Shown: positions 9,743 to 23,049, counted from the first letter of the stretch. The stretch is DNA of 64,000 nucleotides from Heliocidaris erythrogramma (GCA_025617745.1 CM046853.1:12292974-12356973); one strand, 5' to 3'. The notes: a model not told the origin generated them from the letters alone. Translations and numbers: made by a program.

Positions 9743-12475
9743 TTTACTTTGTCAAATGTGTTTCTACTTTGTAATGTTTTCTTTGCCAAATAAAATAATA
9801 ATGATAATAATGCTTTCCCCCTTATTTTTATCTTTAAATTTTTACTACGTCGTCCTTTCGAAGTGTCTGAATATTTGGCTCGCAAGTCTCGCCCGCTTGC
9901 CGACTTTGAGAAAGCCTTGAATTTTATTTTCTAGCAAAAGACAACAGCCGCTCACCCCACCCCATTGAAATAGTGACTGTATGGCCATGGCAATTATTTA
10001 CAATTCTTAAAACTAGCTCCTGTCACCCTATACAAACCGAAAAGTGATACGTTCTCCTACACCTTGTCAACTGAGATACCGGCCACTGCGCCCCCACTCC
10101 CAATTAATACCTGATTGGTAACAAGTTATGACGTATGTCCAGTCCGTTTATTTGAATTGTGAAGCGAATGATGCGCTGTTTACCACATAGACCCATGATC
10201 AAGCAAGATCATCCCTTGTCAGGTCTTCAGATAAGGTTTAGTTAAGCTCCATACCGAAAAGCGGTACGTTCTTTTGTGTGTTGCCCACAAAAACAGCCTT
10301 TATGGCAGAACGAAATTTGGGATAATGGGCTGCGTAGATGAAAGGGTTGATTGACGAGTTGACAAAGGTAATTAAGTTGAGAACGTGACGGAGGGTACCT
10401 TTCACGTAGGCTTTAACAGATCCTCTGAAAGAGGCGACGATAAATGCGATCTGGCCTGGAGCCCAGGATAGAATAAAGACGACTATCACAACCAGCATCA
10501 TCTTGATGACACGATTCCTAGCCAGGATGTGATAGGATTGCTTTGAACTGCGAGACATGGCTCCTCTGAGTCGATTGGATTGTAGATGCAGTGAGATAGC
10601 CATTGCTATCTGGGAACCCAGCAGCAAAACTGTAGGAATCACCAGACGAATGGCAAAATTGAACAAATTAATGATTTGTAAATTATAAGACTCGGTCGCT
10701 GAATTTGTTGGCGTACAATAGATTCGGGAAAGAACATCAGTAACAAAAAAGTACGATAGAAAGTAGTAGGAACATGATAAAAACGAAAACAACCACACAA
10801 CTGTGATAAAGACGTAAACCTTGCGTTTTGTGATGATTTCCTTAAAGCGTAGAGGAAAGACAACCGCTGCTAGGCGCTCAAAAGAGGCTCCCAGTAGGAT
10901 GTAGGTCGACGAAATGACACAGACCCAAGTCAGGGAACTAGTAGATATTATTGGGCAGTAGAGTCCTCCAAGTACTGTATCAGCCACTTGGAGTGCTTTT
11001 GGAACTGGGACAATGCAGACTGATGTCAGCAAGTCAGAGACAGCTAGAGCTGCTATGAAAATATCTGTAGAGTTGTGGATTTACGAACTCCCATTACAAC
11101 GACAACCAAGAGGTTTCCTAGAATGCCAGTTAGAGAAATTATTAATTGAAGGATGGTCACCCATGTCCAGGAGAATTCCCACACCCATATAGTTGTATCC
11201 AAGGCGACCGATTCTGTAGGTAATTCGCCTGTAGTGACAGTGGTAAACTCGCTCATGTATTCTGGAATGGTTAGTAACTGATCGGAGCCATCGGAGCTTG
11301 ATGCGCTTTCGGTGGTGACTGCAGATGATGTAAGCAGAAATGTAGTCTGGGTATTCTCAGAACTCATTTCCGAAGCTTGTGGCAGTTCCTCTGCATCAGA
11401 TGGATCCATCGATGGAGTTTTGTTTGTTGTATGTTCGGATGAATTAACTACGATGACCAGAAAGAGCAAGATGATACGGAGCATTATCCGTGTTTGTTTG
11501 ACTAATTTCTTCATAATTTTTCTTTGGTGAATTTTTTGGCTAAATCAATGGATGAAAAGTTAGGTTTTTGAGTTTATTTCCAGCCACAGTACGTCGAAAA
11601 TGGTGAATCGAATTACATTTTTCGAACAGTTGCATCTAGAAGAACCTAAAGGAGTAAAGAAGGGGGAAAATACGTATAAGCTTTGAGTTCCCAGTGCATA
11701 TGGGCATGATGGGTGACATTACAAAAGAAACTTAAATCGAAGTAGGTATGAGTACACGCTACATAGCTGAGACTCCACCCCTTGCAAAATATTACAACGG
11801 ACTATTATGATGTAAATCATTTGATTCATGAGAGGAGCAACGGGTTGAAAATTAAAAAAAATAAAAACAAATATGAAATACTGATAGGAATAATGGTAGT
11901 AGGCACAGACACAGAGCATAATGAATAGGCCTAAATAATCATGAGAGGATGAATGAATCATGAATTGTAAATTAAGTAAATGACTAAAGATGGTAAACAG
12001 AATATTTTAAACTTAATTTTCACAGACCTTTGTTTTTAAAGGAATATATTTTTAATGGAGAGGCAATTACATTTAATTTTGAGCTAAATTCAGGAAGAAG
12101 ACCGAGTCAATAGTGTCATAAAATTTAATTGAAATCATTAGAATTGTGCAATTTCGTGCAACAGATTTGTATATCAGTTCTGGGTTAGCTCTATACTTTG
12201 AAAGTATGTATTTGCTTTATAAATTATAATAATTATGCCTTTTATGTACAAGGTTGAGAGCCACCTTGTATGTGTTATTCTCATAATATTATTTCAAATT
12301 AAACTTAGTGCTTAGTGATAGAAATATCCATTTGAGGTAAAACTTACCTATGGTAAACCGAAAAGAGCCAAACGATATCTGCGTAGAGTTGATGTGAATA
12401 GGCCAGGCTGGTTTGCATTGCACTTATTTGTACGTTTTAGTACGATCATCCGCGTAGCCGCACTATCCACCCATC
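9743..12475. repeat. Segmental duplication copy A (GPCR pseudogene and flanks)
   Basis: It aligns end to end with 28764-32374, from AAATGTGTTTCTACTTTGTA on the left to CCGCGTAGCCGCACTATCCA on the right. Differences are mostly substitutions and short indels, except for the foldback element that is present only in the other copy. The flanks contain no other gene. Confidence 0.92.
10238..11514 (-). pseudogene. Class A GPCR pseudogene, paralogue of 29259-30542
   Basis: Same protein as the intact copy at 29259-30542, read on the minus strand. The first frame (ATG at 11514, about 147 matching residues) covers the signal peptide, the Ser/Thr-rich ectodomain and TM1. The second (11055 down to 10238) covers TM2 to the C-terminus, including the ERL and NPFIY motifs. 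The break is a 4-bp loss near 11071: the intact copy reads AGTTAGTTGTGG on the plus strand, this copy AGTTGTGG. That shifts frame straight after TM1. This copy also lacks three residues (SEL) of the ectodomain. Apart from the 4-bp change the frame is open, which suggests recent inactivation. Initiation at a downstream ATG would give a receptor lacking TM1. Confidence 0.9.
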
Positions 12476-13138
12476 CCATGGCATTGGCCCCCCCCCCCCC
12501 CACACACACACTATTCCCTAAGTCACGAAAGTGGGCTGTACTAGATCGTACCTACGTAGGTATACGAGTCGATTGACATACCATGGAGGTGGAAGTAGTA
12601 GATCCATATGCATTTAAACTCGTTCGGCTGCATTGAGCAGTGACGTGCTGGTGAGCGGACCAATCATCTTGCGTCATTAGGCACGATTTCATTTCGGATG
12701 GGGAATAATCTGTATCATGCTTGAACATGCCTAACTCCTGACTTGTATAAAAGCTAAATCATCAGGTTTTTGGGTTATTTCTGAAAGAGTAATCTTTCAC
12801 GATTCCAATGATCTAATTTTTTTTTGGCAGCAAGATATATGACTAATATTTTTTCACCCTTTTCCGTCAAGGTTACGTCGTTCATTTTCACTCGTTAATG
12901 GTCTATTCATTTTAAAAAGTCTTCCAAGTCAAACTGCTAAGTTTTAAGTAGATATTGGTACAATTATTATTCTTTTTTCATTTGTGATAAAAATCGTAAA
13001 AATCCGCCCAGAAACAGCGAAGTAATTGGCAGTTTTATACCGTACCCTTCTGCTCGTGAGTTCCGTTATAAATAGTATCAAGACAGATTACTCTGACCTA
13101 CTTCCGTAGTACATTTTGGAGGCGTAAATTTCTGTGTT
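12476..13138. other. AT-rich DNA between GPCR segment A and LINE
   Basis: A CA run and C run lie near 12490-12511. No gene seen. Confidence 0.6.
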
Positions 13139-15935
13139 ATTCAATTCAATTCAAGACTTTATTCCAGACTCAGCTGCAGAAGCAGAGGTCCATATAACAC
13201 ATTTACATGAGAAGATAACATAAAGAAACAAGGAACAAGAATACAAAGATAAGCGTATAAGAGAAACCACAAAACTAATATACCGCCAGAACGAAGCAAT
13301 GGACACATATTAGGCCTACAAAAGATTAAAGCTGCGATAATGAAGTGCTTACTATCAACAATGGACATAATGGGCAAAGAATGGACAAAGAATACTAAAG
13401 AGAGAACATAAAAGAAATACTGGAGGAGGCACAATAAATAATTAAGAAAGAGAGAGAGAAATAGACCCAAGAAACAGACATAATATGAAAATATTTACAA
13501 GTGTCATGATAAATTATGGTACTAAGATAATACTAGTGACAGGCAGTGAATATAAGAAAAAAATCGTAAAAGAGACGATATGGAAATATATAAAAGGCAA
13601 GATGAATTATTTCTTTACAAAGAACCATTAAGCAATAAAAATGCATAATATTATATTAAACTACTTTAGCCACCCACTTCCGACTGTGCCAACAAGCTAT
13701 CAAACCAAAACTTCCACAAGTCTGAGGTGTACCTTGTACTGCTTAGCAATGGGTTAACCAGTATATTAATAATACTATTTACAGAAGTGTCAATTCTCTG
13801 AGTAAACTTAAACATCACATTCCTTACTACAGCTTGACATGCAGGTGTATTCACCTCAGCAAACATTCTACTTGCACTGGAGTACCTATTAGGTATCCGT
13901 AAAAGCATCCTCATAGCATCATTATAGGCTACAGTGAGTTTCTTCAAACTGCTCTTTTTATATCTGCACCAACGATGTGCAGTATATAAAGGTGTACAAT
14001 AAGCTCTAAATAACTCAACTTTAACTTTCCGAGAGCACATATGAAACTTCCTGCACAGCATGTTACCCTGAGCATATAGCTTACGACATTGTCTATATAT
14101 GTCTCTGTCATCACACAGATCATCTGTAAAAAAAATGACCAAGGTACTTAATCTCTTTACAAACATCAAGTTTTGCACCACACAAATAAAAATCTGGAAA
14201 CACTAACTTTTTATGTTCTTCACAATTTACAATCATAACGTGACTTTTTTTCGCATTATATTTTACATAATTGGCTACCCCAAACTGGGTACAGACATTT
14301 AGCAAACTCTGCAGACCTGCAGCTGATGGACTAAAAATTACAAGATCATCAGCATACATCAAATGATTAATCTTGGTAAAACCAAGCAATAATCTCTTTC
14401 AGAGCAAAGATACCATGCTTTGCTTTAAAGCCAAATTGATTATCATTGATAGAAATGTACTGTTCTAACCTAGACAATAATACTTTTTCTAATACTTTAG
14501 AAAGAACACTAGCCAATGCTATTGGTCTATAATTGTCTTTGCTAGCAATGCGACCAGCTTTATCCTTTAACACTGGAATTAAAATGACGGATATCATACT
14601 ATCAGGCAAAATTCCATAAATTAGAAACCCAGAAAAACACAAAGCAAGTAAAGATAGCAATTTGGAACTAGCAAACTTTAAATGCTCTGCAGTTATAGTG
14701 TCTAGACCACATGACTTATTGACATCTAGCTGCTTAATAGCTTCTTTTATTTCCTCAGGGGCAACAATCATGTCATCATGAAAAGGAACATTGTTAACTT
14801 AATTTAAACATGACTTCTAACACAATTAAATAATTCTCTATAATGTTTCCTCCATAACTCACATATTTCAGCATTGCCAGTAATACCCTCAATGTTGGTA
14901 GGTGAAGGTGATTTATTGTTATTCATGAATCGGATTTCTTTCCAAAATTCCTGATAACTCTTTTTCTGAAGCTTACTAGCAGTAGAGTCCGCACGCAGAG
15001 AGTCTTCATTATTCTAAATAAAACGTAGAGCATATTTAAATTGGGCATTCGCTCTATTCTTCATCTCATATAAAGGACCTTGTTTGTTTTTGCCATTCTC
15101 CACCCAAAGCAAGAGGGCCTCTCGAGCCTGAGAGTGAAGCTCAGCAACATATTCATTCCAACCAGGTCTAATATTATGCAACATGCTAGAGAGATTTTCA
15201 CCTGCTGCACATAAACCATCTACTATTCTATTATACACACAACATAAATCGTCAATGTGATTACTATTTGAACAATTAGAATCTCTACACAAAAAGGCAT
15301 TAGACTCCAAATCAATGCTACTTAACCAGAACTCAGTCTGGCAGTAATATTCATCTTTCAGACTCTCATCCATCCTAGACCAATCTAACTTTCTTGTTCT
15401 ATTATTAAATGAACCTACATCCACATGACCAGGAAGATGCCCAAAATCAATTGCTATACAAATAGGAATATGATCCGATGTAGCAAACTGATATTTTATC
15501 TGAATATTCTGAATGGAAGCATGAGCATCTGCTGTGCTAACACAATGATCTAACTAAGACGTAGTATGCCATGATTCACTAACATACGTATAACTATCAA
15601 CTGGTAAAAATCCAAGACTTGATAGAATATAATTATTGTCACTACAAAAGGTTTTCATGTGATTTGCAAAGAGTGAAGTATGATCAGAAATGTCAGCATT
15701 CCAGTCACCAACTATAAAGACGCTAGTGGTATCTAACTCTGCAATAGCCGAAGCAATAAAACCTAACTTCTCCAGATAGATGCTTTCATTATCAAGGCTT
15801 TCAAAAGGGGTATAAATATTAACAATAACAAATTTCTTCTCACCAATTTTGAATTCAACTCCTATAGCCCAATCAACATTTAAAAAAAAAACAGACTCTG
15901 AAAAATACGTTCGCCATAGGTATAACAAGTGAAAA
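13139..15935 (-). mobile_element. Degenerate non-LTR retrotransposon (APE endonuclease and RT)
   Basis: On the minus strand, from 15928 down: an endonuclease region (VNIYTPFESLDNE, FIVGDWNADIS, then TSDHIPI with the catalytic DH), a linker, RT fingers (KDNYRPIALASVLSKVLEKV, QFGFKAKHG), palm (HLMYADDLVIFSPSA) and a C-terminal region to 13666. It carries a nonsense codon at 15554-15556 in place of an expected Trp, another at about 15014, and frame changes near 14800 and 14120. About 100 residues are deleted between QFGFKAKHG and HLMYADDL, removing RT motif A and the GxxQG block. The 3'UTR runs to 13139 and ends in a TTGAA-type tail. The 5' part is missing. The clade is CR1/Jockey-like; the element is dead. 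Confidence 0.88.
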
Positions 15936-17160
15936 GATGTCTCATTTTTTCTTGATATTTCATATCTTACTCTATCTTTTTCAAGTGTGATTTTTGCACG
16001 AGAAAAAGGATGGATAGTTCAAAAAACATTTTTTGAACCTCTTTTGTCAATAAATGCCGCTATGAATCCCTTGGATCATGCCTGCTTTTTGACAAAGTCA
16101 TCTGCCATGGGGTTAACACGTGAAAACATGGATTTTAAAAAGGATTATAGTTCCTCTAATATTACTTTGAATTTAGTGTAAATGTGGCTTACATGTAATT
16201 TGAGACTCTGAAAAAGCTTAAAGTAGATATTCAAAGAAAATCACAAATATGGCAATTAATGTATCACTAGAAACTGGGAAGCTTACAGATGGCAATCTTA
16301 TAAGTTTTATGTCAACTGCGTATCTGGTGATTATAAAACCAACACAAATAAAAGCTCTTCTCAGCATCTGGAATATCCGAGGATTCGCCAGAAATATAGC
16401 GATGTTTTGATGTCGTCACACTCGGGATCGATCCTGCTTAAGCAGACGACGTCCTATAATGAATGAACGTAATTGCAATGCAATTATTTATCAAATTATA
16501 AAGAGTTTGGTGTATTTAAACATGACCTTATTTCACACCATTATAAAGGGAAAGTGAAACTGATTCTGATAGCTAAAACCGTTTGATTGTAAATACATAG
16601 GAGAAGGGTCAATGATCAATGAAATAAACCCCACTTTCAAATTGAAAAGCCCTCCGAATAATAGCAGGATGGTATTCGTTCCCTCTTGAAACGCCGAACA
16701 TGCCCCGGTGCAAGCAGCTGAAAATACAATGGCGTCTTATTTTGTTTACAAGTGACTGATTCCTTTATTTTTTTAACGCTGCATTTTTCATCAAAATAAT
16801 ACCATACACGAAGTTAAGAGTGAGGCAACAGACTAACATTAAGACTGACGCCAGTGAAGGAAGAGAAATAAGTGAAAATAGGCTCTGAAAAATGTGTAAG
16901 ATGTTATGGGACATCGTCTGCTTAGACAGGACTGGTCCAGGGTGTGTCGTCACATATCTCAGCAGCGTTCGAGGAGCTCTTCAGCTGCTATATCGGGGGC
17001 TGTATTTTACCGTTTTATAATTGATAATAATCATTACTTCAAATGTTTCCAAGCGTTGAATTTGGATAACCTTGTTTAATTTATGCCATCTATGCAATAA
17101 TAAGTATTAAGCCAATATTTAAAATCATTAACGTTCTACTTTAATGAAGGCTCAAAAAGT
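15936..17160. other. Intergenic DNA with a diverged satellite-like unit
   Basis: The stretch 16060-16250 resembles one diverged unit of the tandem repeat at 17168-17965 (shared order: CATGCCTGCTTTTTGAC, then GGTTAACACGTGAAAAC). The rest has no recognised gene. Confidence 0.55.
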
Positions 17161-17167
17161 GCAAGGG

Positions 17168-17965
17168 ACCCCGCATAAATCTCCGGGAATGTGCATGCTT
17201 TTGGCCTTCAATCTCCCATAGGTTAGCAAACGGGGATTTTTGAATAATTATAATTCCCCCAGAATTAAATCAAAATTTTGAAAAATGTGCCTTGAATCAA
17301 ATCTAAAGCTCTGAAAATGAATAATCAAGACTCAACTAGTTGAATAGACCCCGCATAAATCCCCTGGAATATGCATGCTTTTGACCCTCAAAAAGTCTCG
17401 CCTGCCATAGGTTTACACTCGAAAACAAAGGAATTTAGGATGATTATAATTCCCATAATTTTTATTTGAAAATATAAAAAATGTGATTTACATGAAATTA
17501 ATTTAAAACTCTGAAAAGGTATAATTAAGGCTTGATAAGTCCAGTAAACCCCCCATAAATCCCCGGGAATATGCATGCTTTTGACCAAAAACGTCTCGCC
17601 TGCCATAGGTTAACACGCGAAAACTAGGAATTTTAGGGTGATTGTAATTCCCTTTGTTTTTCTTTGAAAATGTAAAAAATGTGATTTACATGAAATTAAA
17701 GCTCTGATAAGGTATAATTAAGGCTTGATGAGTCCAGTCAACCCCCCATAAATCCCCGGGAATATGCATGCGTTTAGCCTTCCAGGTCCCATAGGTTAAC
17801 ACATGAAAACAGGGGTTTTGAAAGGATTTTAATTCCCCTAGTATTTATTTGAAATTATGAAAAATTGTGATTTACATGAAATTTAAAGCTCTGAAAGGGT
17901 ATAATTGAGGCTCGATGAGTCCAATAAACCCCCCATAAATCCCCGGGAATATGCATGCTTTTGAC
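17168..17965. repeat. Tandem repeat, about 190-bp units
   Basis: The word ACCCCNCATAAATCNCCNGG recurs at 17168, 17348, 17548, 17741 and 17928, giving periods of 180, 200, 193 and 187 bp. Each unit then carries GAATATGCATGCTTTTGACC or a variant, CATAGGTTAACAC, a run of AT and a CTCTGAAAAGGTATAATTAA block. About four and a bit units; open frames inside are repeat artefacts. Confidence 0.9.
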
Positions 17966-18640
17966 CAATTTTTTTTTTGCCATACTACTCGTGTATTCCA
18001 ATATTTGTTATCGATGACGTAATGTGGGCGTGTACCGATCACGTGAGATCGACGGCATCCAATGAGATCGCGCGCTAGTAGACGACCATGTATCAGACGT
18101 ACGTCCGCCCGAAGGCAAGCCCAGTCCCCAGCGCAGCCTAGCCGGTTAGAAGAAACTCTAACTAAATTCCAGTTCACTATTATATTTCTAATGTACCAGA
18201 GGCAAAATTCAACGTGTTAAATTCATAAATTCGTATAATCAATGTTCTATCACCGCATTACACCGAGCCTAATGGCTGATGTTAGATCATGCAAGCAGCA
18301 TGGAATAGCTGAGCGGAATAGGTGCATGGACCATGATGTCTAGCACTATCTACGCTCGGTCTACCCCACTGCGATCCCGATTGAGGTGGTGGCGTTGCCG
18401 GTGGCGTTGCTGATGGAACTATATGTCAGTTTGCCAAAACTTGGCTCATCAAGGTTTTTTGCTTGCTGTTCGTCGTGTACTTGGCAACTTGGCAATTTGG
18501 CAATTTGGCACCGACAGCCCCGAGAGACCGACAATGTAGTGGGAGGGGACTTCTGAACCCTGTTATGGATATGAGTCTGACACTGACATTCTATGACAAG
18601 GGCGAATGCAGGATGTAGTAAAAGAGTGGGGGCACCAAAT
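17966..18640. other. Moderately GC-rich unique DNA
   Basis: It has higher GC than its surroundings and short TTGGCAA repeats near 18480-18510. An open frame of about 100 codons on the minus strand (17872-18177) has no recognisable motif. I do not call a gene. Confidence 0.5.
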
Positions 18641-19000
18641 TAATGCAGGGCTGTCAACTTTGGGGAATTGCTTGAAGGAAAATTTGTATTTTTTTCTTCT
18701 CGCCAGCCCTCCAAAAGTCAGTTAGGGGGATTTTTCGCCAGCCCTCCAAAAGTTGCTCAGTAGGGGGGGGGGGGGGGGGGGGGATGAGGGGAGGCAATAA
18801 TGTTTTCTTCTCTCGCCAGCCCTCCGAAAGTTGCTCAGTGGAGTGGGTGGGGTATCAGATGTTATGGGTCCAGTTTTCCTCCAAAATTCTCTGACAAGCA
18901 AAAAAAAAAGTTATCAGTTCTAAAAGGGGGTATACAATTTAAAACAATGCCCCTAAATCCGCCACTGATCCATGCCCGGACTGTCACGTCAGTCTTGCGG
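18640..19000. repeat. Poly-G repeat family with CGCCAGCCCTCC units
   Basis: Three short direct repeats of CGCCAGCCCTCCRAAAGT lie at about 18703, 18736 and 18816, with a G run near 18764. The following part (GGGTCCAGTTTTCCTCC, then TTCTCTGACAAGCAAA) is shared with 22990-23160. The right side carries ATCCGCCACTG, the terminus of the CAGTGGCGGAT repeat family. Confidence 0.75.
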
Positions 19001-20439
19001 GGTGGGCATTTTTACAAGTTTTCTTGGAGGGTTAATAGAACGCCATTGTTAGCCTCGTGGGCTCCCAAACTAAATTTGGTGCTCGATCCGGGTTTTTCAA
19101 CATTTTAGGCAAGAGCCCGTATGCCAACTTGGGTTTCAAAAAGGGGGCCGCTGGGGCAAAAGTAATGGGGTATTACTACAAATACAGAATAGGACTGGTA
19201 ATAAATAAATTATATCATCAGCTGCTATTGTTGGTTACTAGTTAATTCAATTCAAAACACGGAGGCCATTCCCCCCCCCCCCCTTTTTTGTACAATCGGT
19301 ATAGGCCCTATTGCGTTGGTGATGGCTTCGGAGCAAGCCCCTATACTGTTTTCTTCGCCCGTCGTCTCAAATTTCTACAGCAGAATATTATAAATAACTT
19401 ACCGTAAGTTAGTTATATTGGTGGCATATCCAGGAATGCATTGGGAGCGGGGGGGGGGGGGGGGGGGCTCACGCCTGACGAACAAACAAAATCATCAGAT
19501 GCATTCTATTTTGAATTTTAGGACAAGCAAGGAAAAAGAATTTATCACAGTTTTCAGATTCTTTCTGTGCGGGGAGGGTACACATTTCCTTTCGTTCGAT
19601 GTGTAACTAAGATATGTCACATTTGGTGTTGGCTGCACATTCATGGATACGCTAAAATGAGATAATCTTGGATACGCCACTCTTAATTTAATCCTTATAT
19701 TTATAAGGAATTGCTCGAACGCAACCTCATTTTATTAAAGCCTTTTCTGTCTTGACTTTTAAAAGAATAAGGTTAATAAATTTACATTATAGGTCTATAA
19801 TCCCTATAATTTCCATAAATCATATTAAATGAAATATTCTGACTTAATAGAAAAATAAAGATTGCATTTCATTTTTTTTTTAAATAACTTTTCTCGTCAT
19901 TCCCGTCAGATATCGCAGTGTATGCTCTTAGAGAGCTTAATATCAGGGAACATGTTTGGACCCCCCCCCCCTCATCACATAAAAATTAATAGAAATTTCA
20001 CAGCAAATAACTTTAACTAAAATACAAACATCTAGTCCTAGCCCCCCCCCCCCAACTCTATCCCTCTCCTCCCTGGTGCAGTTAGAGTTGAATCATATCT
20101 GTTTTGGGGCATAAGTTTGTATTTGAAGGGACAATATCAATATTATGCCCTTTAGTTACGGCTTTACCAAAAGCGATGTCCAGAAAAAGAAGAAAAAATA
20201 CAGAAAGAAAAAAAAAAACATCTTGATTAAGACTATAACCTTTCCCTCTGGGCCGATCGACATGTACCACAATATATACGCATGCTTTAATTCGGGACTG
20301 AGCACTCTTCGTATTTAAACTCTTTGGCTGAATTTGATGTCATATTGTACATGGAAACAATAGGCCTACTGTGTACCCTGCATTGATGATAAATTGTGTG
20401 TGAGCAGGGAACTCTATGGCATGCTATTACGAATTAAAT
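19001..20439. other. Repeat debris and AT-rich DNA
   Basis: It contains C or G runs near 19270, 19450, 19963 and 20043 and several short open frames with no domain. No gene recognised. Confidence 0.5.
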
Positions 20440-20890
20440 ATATTTGTTCAACATCAATACAAAATATATTTCACTTTAACAAATATATATTTATCTTTTA
20501 CAAAACCATTTCACTCCAGCCAATATATATTTCATACATTACACTATTCACAAAATTTCATTTCACTTTTTCCCCAAAATACATTTCACTTTTCACAAAA
20601 TTTCATTTCACTTTTTCACAAAAATTCATTTCATATTTTACAAAATTACATTTCACTTTTAACAAAATTTCATTTCACTTTTTCACAAAAATCCTTTTCA
20701 CTTATAACAAAATTTCATTTCACTTTTCCAAAAAATACATTTCACTTATAACAAAATTTCATTTCACTTTTCAAAAAAATACATTTCACTTTTCACAAAA
20801 TTTCATTTCACTTTTCACAAAAAATTAATTTCACTTTTCACAAAAAAATCATATCACTTTTCACAAAAATTAATTTCACTTTCAAGAGGA
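20440..20890. repeat. Minisatellite, roughly 22-24-bp units
   Basis: Degenerate tandem copies of CACAAAATTTCATTTCACTT. Two long Phe/Ser-rich frames in this stretch (FHFTFSQ-like repeats) arise only from the repeat. Confidence 0.9.
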
Positions 20891-21140
20891 AATAAATTCC
20901 ACTTTATGAGGCTATTGTCTCGAACAACTTTCCTTGTCATGCATCTAGACCCCGATCTAGACGTGCGTGTACATTCCTCTCGTATAATATACATGTGCGT
21001 AATGTGCGTAGAAATCATTCCTCTTACACGAAAACCATTTCACTCTGACAAAAAAGTAGGTTCCTCTTTTTTCTCGGCCTAAAGGTGGCGCTATAGCAAG
21101 CTAGCTCGCGCTACCACACCTGCCGGTGCAGCGCAATCGA

Positions 21141-21480
21141 ATGAATGAATTAATGAGTTTATTACCAAATCACAATGATACATACATCTTGGTAAAAATC
21201 ACAATAACGTCTTGGTAAAGGGAGCTAACAAATAGCATATGCTAATCGAGGTTAGCCCCGTAAAATTTATTACATAAATCAATAGTTAGCAAATTAATTG
21301 AAATGTACATCTCATATATCTTCATTGTTTTTAAATAACACATATACATTATTTACAATCAATAGAAGTAGTAATAACAGTACAATATCAGTAATAACAA
21401 CAATAATAACGAATATCAAGTGAGCTTAAAATAAATAAAAATGATCTTCAAATCCAATCCAATCCCATTCAATTTCCGAC
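21141..21480 (-). mobile_element. 3' end of a minus-strand LINE
   Basis: Read on the minus strand the segment ends with TGTATCATTGTGATTTGGTA, AATAAA and a CATT-rich tail (plus 21141-21160). This is the layout of a LINE 3'UTR. No coding part survives. Confidence 0.6.
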
Positions 21481-21540
21481 CGCGACGTCCCCATCCTCAG
21501 GGGTATCGCTAGAACATTTTGAATGGGGGGGGGGGGGGGG

Positions 21541-22185
21541 GAACACCCAAATTTGCCGACAAATTTTTAGGGTGTGACACCCAAATTTGCCGACAAATAT
21601 TGCTGCACCCTAATCCCCCACAAATAATAATAAAAGAAAATCGCAGATGTAGACAAGGGCGTCGCTGGGGGGGGGGGGGGGTGGGGGGAGGGGGTGTGGG
21701 GTGTCACACCCCCACTCACAGTTTTTGTCGGCAAATGCGCCACCTCTGTCGGCAAAAAAGGGATAGGGAAAAGGGGAAAGGGAAGAGGAAAGATAAAAGG
21801 AAAAGGAGAAAAGAGAAAGGAGAAGAAAAAAAAAGAAAAAAGAAAAGTGAAAGAAAGGGGGGGGGGGTAACACCCAAATTTGCCGACAAATTTTTAGGGT
21901 GTGACACCCAAATTTGCCGACAAATATTGCTGCACCCTAATCCCCCACAAATAATAATAAAAGAAAATCGCAGATGTAGACAAGGGCGTCGCTGGGGGGG
22001 GGGGGGTGGGGGGAGGGGGTGTGGGGTGTCACACCCCCACTCACAGTTTTTGTCGGCAAATGCGCCACCTCTGTCGGCAAAAAAGGGATAGGGAAAAGGG
22101 GAAAGGGAAGAGGAAAGATAAAAGGAAAAGGAGAAAAGAGAAAGGAGAAGAAAAAAAAAGAAAAAGAAAAGTGAAAGAAATGAAA
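21541..22185. repeat. Two near-identical 328-bp tandem units
   Basis: AACACCCAAATTTGCCGACA starts at 21541 and again at 21869. Each unit holds two TTTGCCGACAAAT blocks, a G run, GGGTGTCACACCCCCACTCA, and a long purine-rich AAGGGAAAGAGG tail. The long low-complexity frames on both strands here are artefacts. Confidence 0.92.
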
Positions 22186-22989
22186 GGGAAAAAAAAGGAA
22201 ATAAGAAGGAAATGAAAAGGGAAGGAAAGAAATGAAGGAAAATATGGCATTATTTTTGCTCGTTCGCAAGAACACTGGAATTTCAATACTTTGATATTAA
22301 AGGCGTGCCCCTTCAGCAATGGGCTGCAGCCCCCCCCCCCCCCCCCCCGGATTTTCAAAGTTCTGATATTCATATTCGGGTAGCAAGGTGCTAGAATATC
22401 CAAATATTTGGGAAGCAAGGTTTCCAGATAATAATATTATGTAACTTGTGTTTGTAACTTTTGTACGTTCTCACTACGAAATTGCAACAGTGAATGTTCG
22501 ACGGGACTGAAGTAACTAACCACAGCAGCAGCTTGGAGCATTCAACCCCATTGCACCCGGCGTAGCGTACCGGACGTTCACCCCTCAGTGGCTTTCACGA
22601 GGTATTTTGTTCGGGAAACGGTTGAAAGAAAACCATATTTTCTTCGACAAATATTGCTGCAAAATTATTTTTAATTCATTGTTAGCGCCAATAATCCAAC
22701 TCAACGATCTTCGACATCACTTAGATTTTAAAAATTTATACCAGTCAGTCAGGAGTTAGGGGGAAGCAAATAGAGGCTAAAATTGCTCCAAAAAAAGTCC
22801 TAAATTTCATCATTTTTGGACGAGGTAAAAGATATCCAAATCCGATCGAATATAGTCATGTTATATACCAAAATGAAGAGCGAAATGTCACGGAGAAGTT
22901 CCTTTACCATAGCCGAACGATTTTCGTTTGAGAGATACCTTCCTGACCCCTTGCAACTATCTCGTCGGCAAAAAAACAAATTTTAAAAA
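22186..22989. other. Repeat flank and unique AT-rich DNA
   Basis: It includes a C run at 22330-22347. No gene recognised. Confidence 0.55.
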
Positions 22990-23012
22990 TTGCCAGACCT
23001 CTAAAATTCGCT

Positions 23013-23049
<37 letters not shown>

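Noticed and set aside
13159-13470. Hydrophobic frame of 103 codons
   Set aside because: It lies in the 3'UTR of the minus-strand LINE.
20394-20828. Open frame of 144 codons rich in Phe, Ser and Thr
   Set aside because: It is entirely made of the 22-24-bp minisatellite; several frames are open for the same reason.
21519-22418. Several frames of 60-190 codons rich in Gly, Lys/Arg or Phe/Pro
   Set aside because: They lie in G runs and purine-rich tandem units on both strands and carry no domain.
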